The translations under genes and the position numbers were made by a program. The notes below the pieces were generated by a model. It was not told where the DNA came from. It was given only the letters and a program-made list of their open reading frames with translations, and did not search any database. Shown here piece after piece: positions 34,106 to 49,600 of a stretch of 50,556 nucleotides of DNA. Within the stretch, counting starts at the first letter, position 1. Every line of letters starts with the position of its first letter. Origin of the DNA: a bacterium (GTDB lineage Bacteria; Bacillota; Clostridia; Oscillospirales; Oscillospiraceae); contig SFVC01000014.1 of the NCBI GenBank assembly GCA_004560375.1, positions 1 to 50,556 of the forward strand. Direction: 5' to 3'.

Positions 34106-34333
34106 CTATTTTCGCCGGGATTTTGGGTAGGGATCCTTCACATCGGTGAGCCCCACCAGATAATCCACGCTGGTTTGATAGAACTCGGCCAGCTTGACGG
34201 CATCTGACAGTGAAAGCGCCGCCAGGCCACGCTCGACCTTTGAGTAGTTGGACTGATTGCCATGCAGATATTCCGCAATCTGCTTCTGCGTCAGGTCAGC
34301 ATCTTCCCGTAAATCTCGGATTCTCAGATACAT
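34106..34333 (-). CDS. Small XRE-family (Cro/CI) regulator
   Basis: This 75-residue protein is one helix-turn-helix domain: IRDLREDADLTQKQIAEYLHGNQSNYSKVERG (in pieces), then LSLSDAVKLAEFYQTSVDYLVGLTD, the standard XRE pattern with recognition helix NQSNYSKVE. No effector domain follows, so it should be a simple DNA-binding repressor or switch. It diverges from the small gene at 34424 and lies just upstream of the HENEH gene. Repeated AGGTnAA words occur at both neighbouring promoters, which suggests autoregulation and control of both neighbours; that is inference. GGTGAT before ATG 34333 is a modest ribosome site. Confidence 0.9.
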   Translation of the reverse strand: MYLRIRDLREDADLTQKQIAEYLHGNQSNYSKVERGLAALSLSDAVKLAEFYQTSVDYLVGLTDVKDPYPKSRRK

Positions 34334-34360
34334 GAAACATCACCAATTCCATGATAGCGT

Positions 34361-34405
34361 AGGTCAAATTTACCTATTGACAAAAAGGTGAAATTTATAT
34401 ACGAT
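34361..34405 (+). promoter_or_regulatory. Divergent promoter with repeated operator-like words
   Basis: AGGTCAAATTTA (34361-34372, itself nearly palindromic with the following CCT) and AGGTGAAATTTA (34386-34397) are direct repeats 25 bases apart. They surround and overlap a sigma-A promoter for the gene at 34424: perfect TTGACA (34377-34382), 17 bases, TACGAT (34400-34405). Confidence 0.7.
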
Positions 34406-34423
34406 ATCTGTGGGTGATATTGT

Positions 34424-34612
34424 ATGCTGAATTATAAAGAATTATATTACAAAATGGTTAATGCCTCGGAGGATGCCATCAATCTTCTGGAGGATGCCGT
34501 CAAGATTCTGATTGCCGCCCAGCGGGAGTGTGAGGAGCAGGTCATCTCCGAGGGGGACAATCCGCCTGGGGGGAACCTCACCGTATTGCCCAGGCATGAG
34601 GACAAAGAATAG
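34424..34612 (+). CDS. Small helical protein of unknown function
   Basis: This 62-residue protein has one amphipathic helix (YKELYYKMVNASEDAINLLEDAVKILIAAQRE, interrupted by no Pro, residues 4-36) and a polar Gly/Pro-rich tail. I do not recognise a named family. It has its own promoter overlapped by repeated words that fit a site for the adjacent XRE regulator, and a strong terminator after it, so it looks like a real, regulated gene. GGGTGAT precedes ATG 34424. Confidence 0.75.
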   Translation: MLNYKELYYKMVNASEDAINLLEDAVKILIAAQRECEEQVISEGDNPPGGNLTVLPRHEDKE

Positions 34613-34653
34613 AGAATCCCCTCCCGCTGGTGGAGGGGATTCTCTTTAGTTTT
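34611..34653. terminator. Terminator between the small gene and bioY
   Basis: A 14-bp stem (34611-34624 with 34632-34645, loop of seven) is followed by TTTAGTTTT on the plus strand; on the minus strand the tail is T-rich too. It probably serves both converging genes. Confidence 0.9.
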
Positions 34654-35233
34654 ACAGCAGTCTGGCCCGCTCCAGCCGGCGGCGGACGGGAACGCCCACC
34701 AGCAGGGCCGCGGCCATTTTGATCAGATCAAAGGGGATGAAGGGGAACACGCAGGCCGCCAGCGCCTTTTGCAGATCCACCCCGGCCTGGAAGCAGTACC
34801 AGACGGTGCCGAAGGCGTACAGCACGGCAGTGCCCAGCACCAGCCCCAAAAACTGCGCCCCCACAGTGATCCAGCCCGTTCCGTCCTGGCCCTCAAAGCG
34901 GCGGAAGGCCCACTGGACGACCAAGCCCGCCAGCAGCGCCATGGGCAGATAGCCCACCAGGTAGCCCCCCGTGGGGCCCAGCAGCCGGGCGGCGCCCCCC
35001 ATGTAGTTGCTGAACACCGGCAGGCCGGCGAAGCCCACCAGCAGGTAGACCAGCACGCTGGCCATTCCCCACAGCCCCCCCAGCAGGTACAGCGTGAGGT
35101 AGATGGCGAAGGTGGCCCCGGTGATGGAGATGGGGCCGATGGGGACGGAGATGGGGGCGATGACGCAGATCACGGCGGCCATCACCCCGCACAGGGTCAG
35201 GTGACGGATTTGGGCGGTTGTTGCGGCGGTCAT
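34652..35233 (-). CDS. bioY: Biotin transporter substrate-binding subunit BioY
   Basis: BioY is the membrane S-component that captures biotin; in ECF systems it pairs with a shared EcfT/EcfA1A2 module encoded elsewhere. The 193 residues form about six helices with the family core GGLWGMASVLVYLLVGFAGLPVF, then GGAARLLGPTGGYLVGYLPMALLAG. The end is the usual FIPFDLIKMAAALLVG helix with a basic tail. ATG 35233 is eight bases after GGAGG; an in-frame start 45 bases earlier lies inside the operator. A BirA box covers its promoter, which confirms biotin control and supports the function. Confidence 0.96.
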   Translation of the reverse strand: MTAATTAQIRHLTLCGVMAAVICVIAPISVPIGPISITGATFAIYLTLYLLGGLWGMASVLVYLLVGFAGLPVFSNYMGGAARLLGPTGGYLVGYLPMALLAGLVVQWAFRRFEGQDGTGWITVGAQFLGLVLGTAVLYAFGTVWYCFQAGVDLQKALAACVFPFIPFDLIKMAAALLVGVPVRRRLERARLL

Positions 35234-35247
35234 TAGGTGTCCCTCCA

Positions 35248-35278
35248 TTGTAAACTTTTTATGAATAATAGTATACAA
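35248..35278 (-). promoter_or_regulatory. BirA (biotin repressor) operator of bioY
   Basis: TTGTAAAC-N15-GTATACAA (plus-strand reading) is an inverted repeat with one mismatch between arms, the known BirA box layout. It overlaps the bioY -10 box and lies 14 bases before the start codon, so biotin-loaded BirA would block transcription. Confidence 0.9.
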
Positions 35279-35298
35279 TTTGACAAAGAACCTGTCAA
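35270..35298 (-). promoter_or_regulatory. Sigma-A promoter of bioY
   Basis: On the minus strand, perfect TTGACA (35298-35293), 17 bases, TATACT (35275-35270). The -10 is inside the BirA box. Confidence 0.88.
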
Positions 35299-35333
35299 GT
35301 CATTATTTTGTAAAAATTCTCCTATTCTCCGGA

Positions 35334-35362
35334 TTGATTCTTGCGGGCAGTTGTGGTATGAT
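35334..35362 (+). promoter_or_regulatory. Possible promoter of the PAS-like/diguanylate cyclase unit
   Basis: TTGATT (35334-35339) and TATGAT (35357-35362) are 17 bases apart, about 120 bases before the first gene. The stretch between holds no gene I can support. Confidence 0.5.
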
Positions 35363-35486
35363 AATATAAATAAAAAATTACAAGCTCTGAAACTTCGTTT
35401 CAATTTCATGTTGCCGTCATGTTTTCGTGATAGAGTCGGCGTAGATGAAATGGAAGCACGCGCCATATTTTTGGGGGGAAGTTTTT

Positions 35487-35966
35487 TTGAACACCGAAAA
35501 CAGCAAGTCGCCCTGGGAATTGATCCCGGAGGGTGCGCCCGACGTATCCCAGGAGGAACTGGGCGACATGATCAGAGGGCTGAGCCGCCTGTTTTTTTCC
35601 ACTTTCTACGTCAACGTGGAGCAGGACACCTTCCGCTCCGTCACCCAGCCCCAGCAGGTGGGCGATCTGCTGGGCAACGCGGTGGACTGCACCTCCGCTC
35701 TGCGGATATACGCCCAGCATTTTATCCACCCGGACGATCAGGCGGAGTACCTGCGGGTGATGAATGTGGAGTACATCCGGAAGGAACTGCGCTGGTGGAA
35801 CCCCGTCATCGCGGTGGAGTACCGCAGGCGGGGAGAGAATCCGGACAGCTGGAGCTGGGTGCGGGCCAGCGTCGTGCTGGCCCGGGCCGGGGAGGATGAG
35901 CAGCCCCTCACCGCGGTCTACGTGGCCCAGGACATCAGCAGCGGCCGCCGAGCCGTCAATCCCTAA
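35487..35966 (+). CDS. PAS-like sensor protein upstream of a diguanylate cyclase
   Basis: This 159-residue cytoplasmic protein has strands and helices suggestive of a PAS fold: FYVNVEQDTFRSVTQPQQV, then YAQHFIHPDDQAEYLRVMN (the HPDD word is typical of PAS/PAC), IAVEYRRRGENPDSWSWVRASVVLAR and AVYVAQDIS. Such stand-alone domains often report a signal to a partner. The diguanylate cyclase lies 54 bases downstream on the same strand, so it is a likely partner, by inference. The start is taken as TTG 35487 because GGGGGGAAG lies just upstream; ATG codons further upstream lack such a site. Confidence 0.7.
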   Translation: MNTENSKSPWELIPEGAPDVSQEELGDMIRGLSRLFFSTFYVNVEQDTFRSVTQPQQVGDLLGNAVDCTSALRIYAQHFIHPDDQAEYLRVMNVEYIRKELRWWNPVIAVEYRRRGENPDSWSWVRASVVLARAGEDEQPLTAVYVAQDISSGRRAVNP

Positions 35967-36020
35967 CCGCCCTGCCCGGATGGGACAGAACGAGGAAAGA
36001 GATAAGGGGATGCTTACGTT

Positions 36021-36950
36021 ATGGATGCTATGGATAAGATCCTGGTGATCGACGACAGCCTGGTGCAGACCCGGTTTTTGAGATCCATTCTGGAGACCGA
36101 TTACCAGGTGGACATCTGCCAAACCGCCGAGGAGGGGCTGATGGCCGCCAAAAAGGGGGGCTATGCCCTGATCCTGCTGGATGTGGTGATGCCCGGGATG
36201 GACGGCTTTACCCTTCTGCGGCAGCTGAAGCACGAGGAGACCACCCGGCATATCCCTGTGATCCTCATCACCAGCCTGGCCGATATCCAATATGAGGAGC
36301 GGGGGCTGATGCTGGGGGCGGTGGACTATGTGACCAAACCCTTCAGCCCGGCCATTATCAAGGCCCGGGTGGACACCCACGTCCAGCTCTATCACTACCA
36401 GATGCAGTTCCGGCGGCAGGCCATGGTGGATGAGGTCACCGGCGTGGCCAACCGCCGCCGGTATGAGGAGGAGTGCACGGCGCGCTGGCGGGAGGCCGTC
36501 CGCTTTGGGCTGCCCTTTTCCATCTGTATGTTCGACATCGACAACTTCAAGATCTATAACGACACCTTCGGCCACCCCGCCGGCGATCAGGTCATCGCCG
36601 CTGTGGCCCAAACCGCGGCGTCCTATTTCCAGCGCTCCACCGACCTCTTTGCCCGGTATGGCGGGGAGGAGTTCGTGGCCCTGTTCCTGGGCAGCGTGGG
36701 CCGCACCGCCTTTGAGTTCTTGAAAACCGTCCGCCAGGCGGTGGAGGATCTGCACCTTCCCCACAAGTCCCCGGTGAGCCCGTGGGTTACCATCAGCGTG
36801 GGCGGCGTCACCGCGATACCCACCACGGAGAGCAGGCCGAAGGAATTGCTCCAGCAGGCCGACGCCATGCTCTACGAGGCGAAAAGCGCGGGCCGGAACA
36901 GGGTGATCTGGTGCGGCGAGAACCAGGAGCAGCTCCGGGAGTGGGAGTAG
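36021..36950 (+). CDS. Response-regulator diguanylate cyclase (REC-GGDEF)
   Basis: This enzyme makes cyclic di-GMP from two GTP and is controlled by phosphorylation. The receiver domain spans about 1-125: acidic DD at 11-12, phosphorylation site Asp54 in LLDVVMPGMDG, and Lys107 in VTKPF. The GGDEF domain spans about 135-300, with FDIDNFKIYNDTFGHPAGD and an active GGEEF at 214-218. An inhibitory I-site RSTD (205-208) lies exactly five residues before GGEEF, so product feedback is expected. No partner kinase is in the window. The output could be read by the two PilZ receptors at 19912 and 29415. It is a PleD/WspR-like layout with one receiver. A hairpin follows at 36981. Confidence 0.95.
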   Translation: MDAMDKILVIDDSLVQTRFLRSILETDYQVDICQTAEEGLMAAKKGGYALILLDVVMPGMDGFTLLRQLKHEETTRHIPVILITSLADIQYEERGLMLGAVDYVTKPFSPAIIKARVDTHVQLYHYQMQFRRQAMVDEVTGVANRRRYEEECTARWREAVRFGLPFSICMFDIDNFKIYNDTFGHPAGDQVIAAVAQTAASYFQRSTDLFARYGGEEFVALFLGSVGRTAFEFLKTVRQAVEDLHLPHKSPVSPWVTISVGGVTAIPTTESRPKELLQQADAMLYEAKSAGRNRVIWCGENQEQLREWE

Positions 36951-36980
36951 CCGCCCCCAACCCCCCGATAAGAAGAAGAG

Positions 36981-37015
36981 CACCCCCCGGCTTTTGGGCC
37001 GGGGGGTGAAAATTT
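36981..37015 (+). terminator. Hairpin terminator after the diguanylate cyclase
   Basis: An 11-bp stem (CACCCCCCGGC at 36981-36991 with 36998-37008, loop of six) is followed by AAAATTTAT, a weak tail. It separates the cyclase from the rpoB promoter. Confidence 0.65.
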
Positions 37016-37039
37016 ATGCCGCTCCGCGCCAGATTTTTC

Positions 37040-37068
37040 TTGACGCAGGGCGGCCTTTGTGGTATAAT
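37040..37068 (+). promoter_or_regulatory. Sigma-A promoter of rpoBC
   Basis: TTGACG (37040-37045), 17 bases, perfect TATAAT (37063-37068). It gives a long leader of about 160 bases before rpoB. Confidence 0.9.
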
Positions 37069-37090
37069 AAACTGCTTTTATACACAGCAG

Positions 37091-37116
37091 AACGGGGGAG
37101 GACACTCCCCCACGTT
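37091..37116 (+). other. Hairpin in the rpoBC leader
   Basis: GGGGGAG (37094-37100) and CTCCCCC (37105-37111) pair around GACA, extended by AAC/GTT across a two-base bulge. It starts about 18 bases after the expected transcript start and has no T-tract. It may be a site of autogenous control or simply a stabilising 5' end. Confidence 0.5.
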
Positions 37117-37237
37117 AAGTTAAAGTATAGCAGACCCCGGCAAAAAGTGCAAGTGGAAATTTCAAACCCGTGACAACAGCCCCGGGCGTGCGGCCCGGCG
37201 GCCCCGAAATTCTGACGAAGTGGAGCGTGATTGGCAA

Positions 37238-40993
<3,756 letters not shown>

Positions 40994-41010
40994 GAAGGGA
41001 GGGTGAGATC

Positions 41011-44922
<3,912 letters not shown>

Positions 44923-44939
44923 CCCCCATTCCAAATGAG

Positions 44940-44976
44940 AAACAGCCCCCATCGCGCCGCGATGGGGGCTGTTTTT
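44940..44976. terminator. Terminator between rpoC and mntP
   Basis: A perfect 16-bp stem (44940-44955 with 44959-44974, loop GCC) ends in TTTTT on the plus strand. The mntP stop codon overlaps the T-tract; on the minus strand the far arm also ends in T's, so it may act both ways. Confidence 0.93.
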
Positions 44977-45535
44977 AAAGGACGTTCAGGTGCTCCAGCA
45001 GAATCTTCAGCCCGATGAGCACCAGCACCACGCCGCCGGCCAGCTCCGCCCGGGCCTTGTACCGCGCGCCGAACAGGTTGCCGATCTTCACCCCCAGGGC
45101 GGACAGGAGGAAGGTGCACACCCCGATGAGGGTGACGGCGGGGAGGATATCCACCCGCAGGAAGGCGAAGGTGATGCCCACCGCCAGCGCGTCGATGGAG
45201 GTGGCCACCGCCAGCAGCAGCATGGCCATGGGGGCCAGGGAGGGATCCCGATCCTCCTCCTCGGAGGACAGGGCCTCCCGGATCATGTTGCCGCCGATGA
45301 GGGCCAGCAGGACAAAGGCGATCCAGTGATCAATGGCCGCGATCCGATCCGCGAAGGCCGAGCCCAGCAGCCAGCCCACCGCGGGCATCAGCGCCTGAAA
45401 CGCCCCGAACCACGCCCCCACGATGGCCGCGTGGCGGAGCTTCAGCTCCCGGATGGACAGCCCCTTGCACACGGCCACCGCGAAGGCGTCCATGGACAGG
45501 CCCACCGCCAGCACAAGCAGTTCTGCAAATCCCAT
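44975..45535 (-). CDS. mntP: Manganese efflux pump MntP
   Basis: MntP exports excess Mn2+ across the cytoplasmic membrane. The 186 residues form six helices in two repeats. The conserved acidic helix motifs are GLSMDAFAVAV (Asp16, the position known to be essential in E. coli MntP) and its second-half equivalent VATSIDALAVGITFAF. A hydrophilic Glu/Asp loop (SSEEEDRDPS) lies between the halves. The function is strongly supported by the manganese-sensing yybP-ykoY riboswitch directly upstream. The ATG at 45535 follows AAGGGATG. The gene is convergent with rpoC. Confidence 0.97.
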   Translation of the reverse strand: MGFAELLVLAVGLSMDAFAVAVCKGLSIRELKLRHAAIVGAWFGAFQALMPAVGWLLGSAFADRIAAIDHWIAFVLLALIGGNMIREALSSEEEDRDPSLAPMAMLLLAVATSIDALAVGITFAFLRVDILPAVTLIGVCTFLLSALGVKIGNLFGARYKARAELAGGVVLVLIGLKILLEHLNVL

Positions 45536-45583
45536 TTGTACGTCATCCCTTCTTTTGTTCTGTTTGAAGGTATGCGGGACAAT

Positions 45584-45708
45584 AAAAAAAGAGACTATCC
45601 CCGCATATCATGCGGGCAAGTCTCATCGTGAAAGACGCAACCAGACGGTCAACCCGTCAGTATGTTGACTGCGCCGCGGAAAACCGCCGACTACTCCCTT
45701 ACCGGTAT
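45584..45708 (-). ncRNA. yybP-ykoY manganese riboswitch with its terminator
   Basis: Read on the minus strand, the leader holds the conserved elements of this class: GGGAGTAG (45698-45691), CAGTCAACATACTG (near 45672-45659), and GATGAGACTTGCC (near 45627-45615). The GAGACT end pairs with AGTCTC to make a terminator (45591-45624, inner stem CCCGCAT/ATGCGGG) followed by seven T (45590-45584). Mn2+ binding normally prevents that terminator and turns on the exporter. Its place before mntP is the classical context. Confidence 0.92.
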
Positions 45709-45712
45709 CGGC

Positions 45713-45742
45713 ATTGTATCCCACCGGGAGGGAGTTAGTCAA
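45713..45742 (-). promoter_or_regulatory. Promoter of mntP and its riboswitch
   Basis: On the minus strand TTGACT (45742-45737), 18 bases, TACAAT (45718-45713). The transcript would begin just before the riboswitch. Confidence 0.7.
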
Positions 45743-45832
45743 CCACAACCTGAAAAAACTGGGTCAGTTCGCCCGGAATGGCAAAATTTTGGGGAAATCT
45801 TTGAACTTTCCTTAAACTTTTTGCCGGGGCGG

Positions 45833-45861
45833 TTGCTTCTCTCTGCCGAAAAGATTATAGT
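45833..45861 (+). promoter_or_regulatory. Promoter of the ABC exporter unit
   Basis: TTGCTT (45833-45838), 17 bases, TATAGT (45856-45861), about 70 bases before the first gene. The AT-rich stretch 45780-45832 upstream may help it. Confidence 0.6.
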
Positions 45862-45931
45862 GAATACAATCACAATGTCCCGCGGCGGCCGGGAAACGGC
45901 CCGCAGGGGCAGCAACGGACGGTGAAATGCG

Positions 45932-46633
45932 TTGAGCTACATATCCTTTGAGAACGTAAAAAAAGAGTACAAGATGGGCGAGATCACCATCAAGGCCGTG
46001 GACGGGGTGGACTTCGCGGTGGAGAAGGGCGAGTTCACCATCATCGTGGGCCCCTCCGGGGCGGGCAAGACCACGGTGCTGAATATGCTGGGCGGCATGG
46101 ACGCCTGCTCCGGCGGCACCATCACGGTGGACGGCGCGGTAGTCAGCGGCTACAACGCCAAACAGCTCACCGCCTACCGGCGGCACGACATCGGCTTCGT
46201 GTTCCAGTTCTACAACCTGGTGCAGAACCTCACCGCCCTGGAAAACGTGGAGCTGGCCGCCCAGATCTGCCGCCACCCCCTGGACGCCCGGGACGTGCTG
46301 GAGCACGTGGGGCTGGGCCACCGGCTGGACAACTTCCCCGCCCAGCTGTCCGGCGGGGAGCAGCAGCGGGTGGCCATCGCCCGGGCCCTGGCCAAGAACC
46401 CCAAGCTGCTGCTGTGCGACGAGCCCACCGGGGCGCTGGACTATGTGACGGGCAAGGCCATTTTGAAGCTGCTCCAGGACACCTGCCGGGAGGGGGGCAT
46501 GACGGTCATCGTCATCACCCATAACACCGCCCTCACCCCCATGGCCGACCGGGTGATCCACATCAAGAACGGCCGGGTGGCGGCCATGGAGCGCAACGAG
46601 GCCCCCACCCCCGTGGAGGAGATCGAATGGTAG
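45932..46633 (+). CDS. ABC exporter ATPase (MacB/LolD type)
   Basis: This ATPase powers the FtsX-like permease that follows. The 233 residues contain Walker A GPSGAGKTT (40-48), Q-loop FQFYNLVQNLTALENVELA, signature LSGGEQQRVAIARAL (about 139-153), Walker B LLLCDEPTGALD and the H-loop VIVITHN. The MacB/LolD/FtsE subfamily is shown by the SYISFENVKKEY start and the GALD ending of Walker B. The start codon is TTG 45932 with GGTGA upstream; the nearby ATG 45927 runs into a stop after two codons. The stop overlaps the permease start by seven bases. Confidence 0.95.
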   Translation: MSYISFENVKKEYKMGEITIKAVDGVDFAVEKGEFTIIVGPSGAGKTTVLNMLGGMDACSGGTITVDGAVVSGYNAKQLTAYRRHDIGFVFQFYNLVQNLTALENVELAAQICRHPLDARDVLEHVGLGHRLDNFPAQLSGGEQQRVAIARALAKNPKLLLCDEPTGALDYVTGKAILKLLQDTCREGGMTVIVITHNTALTPMADRVIHIKNGRVAAMERNEAPTPVEEIEW

Positions 46634-49600
46634 CCCATAAAAACCGCCTGACCACCGACGCCGCCCGGGAGATCAGGCATACCTTCAGCCGGTTTTTGTC
46701 CATCCTGGTGCTGTCGGCGCTGGCGGTGGCCTTCCTGTCCGGTCTGTGGGCCACCGCCCCGGACATGAAATTCACCGCCGACAACTACTACGACCGCACC
46801 AACCTCATGGACGGCTGGGTGCTGTCCACCCTGGGGCTGACCCAGGGGGATCTGGACGCGCTGGGGTCAGCGGAGGGCGTGGATCAGGTGGAGGGCGCCT
46901 GGACGGTGGACGCCACGGCGGTGGACTGCATCGTCACCGTGCGCTCCATGCCGGAGCGGCTCAACCTGCTGGAGGTGAAGCGGGGCCGCCTGCCGGAGGC
47001 CCCCAACGAGTGCGTCACCGAGGGCCTGCTGCTGGTGGAGCTGGGGCTGGACGTGGGGGACACGGTGGAGCTGGTGCTGGACGAGGATCACCAGGGGGAT
47101 CTGGTACGCACCACCTACACCATCGTGGGCGTGGTGAACTGTCCCCTGTACGTGGGCACCGACCGGGGCACCTCCTCCCTGGGCAGCGGATCGGTGGACG
47201 CCTTCCTGTTCGTGCCGGGGGAGAATTTTACCTATGACTATTACACCGCCGCCTATTTCACCGGCCAGGGGCTCAAGGAGCTGAACAGCTACAGCGACGA
47301 GTACGAGGATCGGGCGGAGGCCCTCATCGACAGCCTGGACGGGCTGGCGGACGAGCGGGCCCAGCTCCGGTACGACACCCTCATCGGGGACGCGCAGAAG
47401 GAGCTGGACGACGCCCAGAAAGAGCTTGACGACGCGAAAGCGGAGGCGGATCAGGAGCTGGCCGACGCGGAGAAGGAGCTGAACGACGCCCGGAAGGAGC
47501 TGGACGACGGCTGGGCGGACTACCGGGAGGGGCAGGACACCCTGGAGCGGGAGCTGGCCGACGCCCGGCGGACGCTGGCCGACGCCCTGCAAAAGCTGAA
47601 CGACGCCCAGCGGGAGCTGGACGACGGCCGCGCCCGGTATGAGGACGGGCTGGCCCAGTACGAGGACGGGCTGGATCAGTATGAGGACGGGCTGGCCCAG
47701 TACCAGGCGGGGCTGGCCCAGTACCAGAACGGGCTGGCGGAGTACCAGAAGAACAAGGCGGCCCTGGACGGCCAGCAGGCCCAGGTGAACGAGGGGCTGG
47801 CCCAGTATGAGGCGGCGCTGAAGCAGGCGGAGGGCACCCCGGCCTATGAGCAGGTGAAGGCCCAGCTGGCGGAGCAAAAGGCCCAGCTGGACGGGGCCCA
47901 GGCCGCCCTGGACGAGGGCTATGCCCAGCTGGCCCCGGTGAAGATCCAGCTGGACGGGGTGAAGGCCCAGCTGGACGGCAGCAAGGCGGTGCTGGACGAC
48001 TCCAAGGCGGAATTGGACAGCGCCCGCGCCACCCTGGACGACACCGGGCGGCAGCTGGCGGACGCCGAGCGGCAGATCGCCGATGGCCGCCGGGACTATC
48101 AAAACGGTCAGGCCGAGCTGGCCCAGGCCCGGCGGGACGGCGAGCAGGAGCTGGCCGACGCCCTGCAAAAGCTGGAGGACGGCGAGGCGGAGTACGCCGA
48201 CGGCCTGAAGGAGTACGAGGACGGCAGGATCGAGGCGGACGAGAAGATCGCCGACGCCCAGCAGAAGCTGGACGACGCCCGGGACGAGCTGGACAAGGTG
48301 GAGGAGTGCCAGTGGTACGTCCTGGGGCGGAACACCAACATGGGCTTTGTGAGCTTCTCCCAGGACACGGAGCGGGTGAGCAATCTGGCCACCATCTTCC
48401 CGGTGATCTTCTTTCTGGTGGCGGCGCTGGCCTGCCTGACCACCATGACCCGGATGGTGGAGGAGCAGCGCACCGAGATCGGCGCGTTGAAGGCCATGGG
48501 CTTCTCCCAGCTATCCATCTCTAAAAAGTACATCGGCTACGCCTTCCTGGCCAGCCTTCTGGGCGGTATTCTGGGGTTGGCGGTGGGAGCCACCCTGATC
48601 CCGGCGGTGATCGCCAACGCCTTCAACATCATGTACGCCATGCCCCCCCTGGAGTTCCGGGAGCAGACGGTGCTGTGCGTGCTGGCGGTGCTGGCGGCGG
48701 TGCTGTGCACCACCGGGGCGGCGCTGTGGGCCTGCCTGTCCACCCTGATCGCCACCCCCGCCAACCTGATGCGCCCCAAGGCCCCCAAGGCGGGCAAGCG
48801 GGTGCTGCTGGAGCGGGTGGGCTTTATCTGGAAGCGGCTTACCTTCACCTGGAAGGTGACCATGCGGAACCTGTTCCGCTACCAGCGGCGGTTCTGGATG
48901 ACGGTGATCGGCATCGGCGGCTGCACCGCCCTGATTGTCACCGGCTTCGGGCTCCACGAGTCCATTTTCGCCATCCTCAACAAGCAGTTTGACGAGATCT
49001 CCCTCTACGACGCCACGGTGGGGCTGGACGAGGACGCGACCCGGTCGGAGCTGGCGGCGGTGACGGATTATCTGGACAACAGCGGCAAGGTAGAGCGGTG
49101 GCACCTCACCAGCCAGCACACGGCGGAGGCCTCCGCTGGCGGGGTGGCCTACGACGTGGGGCTGTACGCCATCGACGACTTCGAGGGCTTCACCCGGTTC
49201 ATGAACCTGCGCCACCGGCAGGACGATGAGGCGGTGGCCCCGCCAGAGGACGGCGCCATCATCACGGAAAAGCTGTCCGAGCTGCTGGGGGTGGAGGTGG
49301 GCGACACCATCACCCTGGACAAGGACGGACGGGTGGACGTGCGGGTGGACGACATTGTGGAGCACTATGTCCAGCACAACGTCTATCTGTCGGCGGCCTG
49401 CTATGAGCGGCTGTTGGGCGAGACCCCGGCCCAGAACCTGATCCTGCTGAAGTACGGGGACGGGGTGCAGTCGGACGAGGTGTCCGCCCAGCTCATGGCC
49501 ATGGACGCGGTGACCTCCCACTCCTACATCGCCGCCATCCGGGACAGCTTCACCAACAGCATGGAGGCCATCGACTACGCGGTGGTGATCATCATCCTGT

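Noticed and set aside
45925..45933. ATG at 45927 as start of the ABC ATPase
   Set aside because: It reads ATG CGT TGA, so the in-frame TTG at 45932 is the start.
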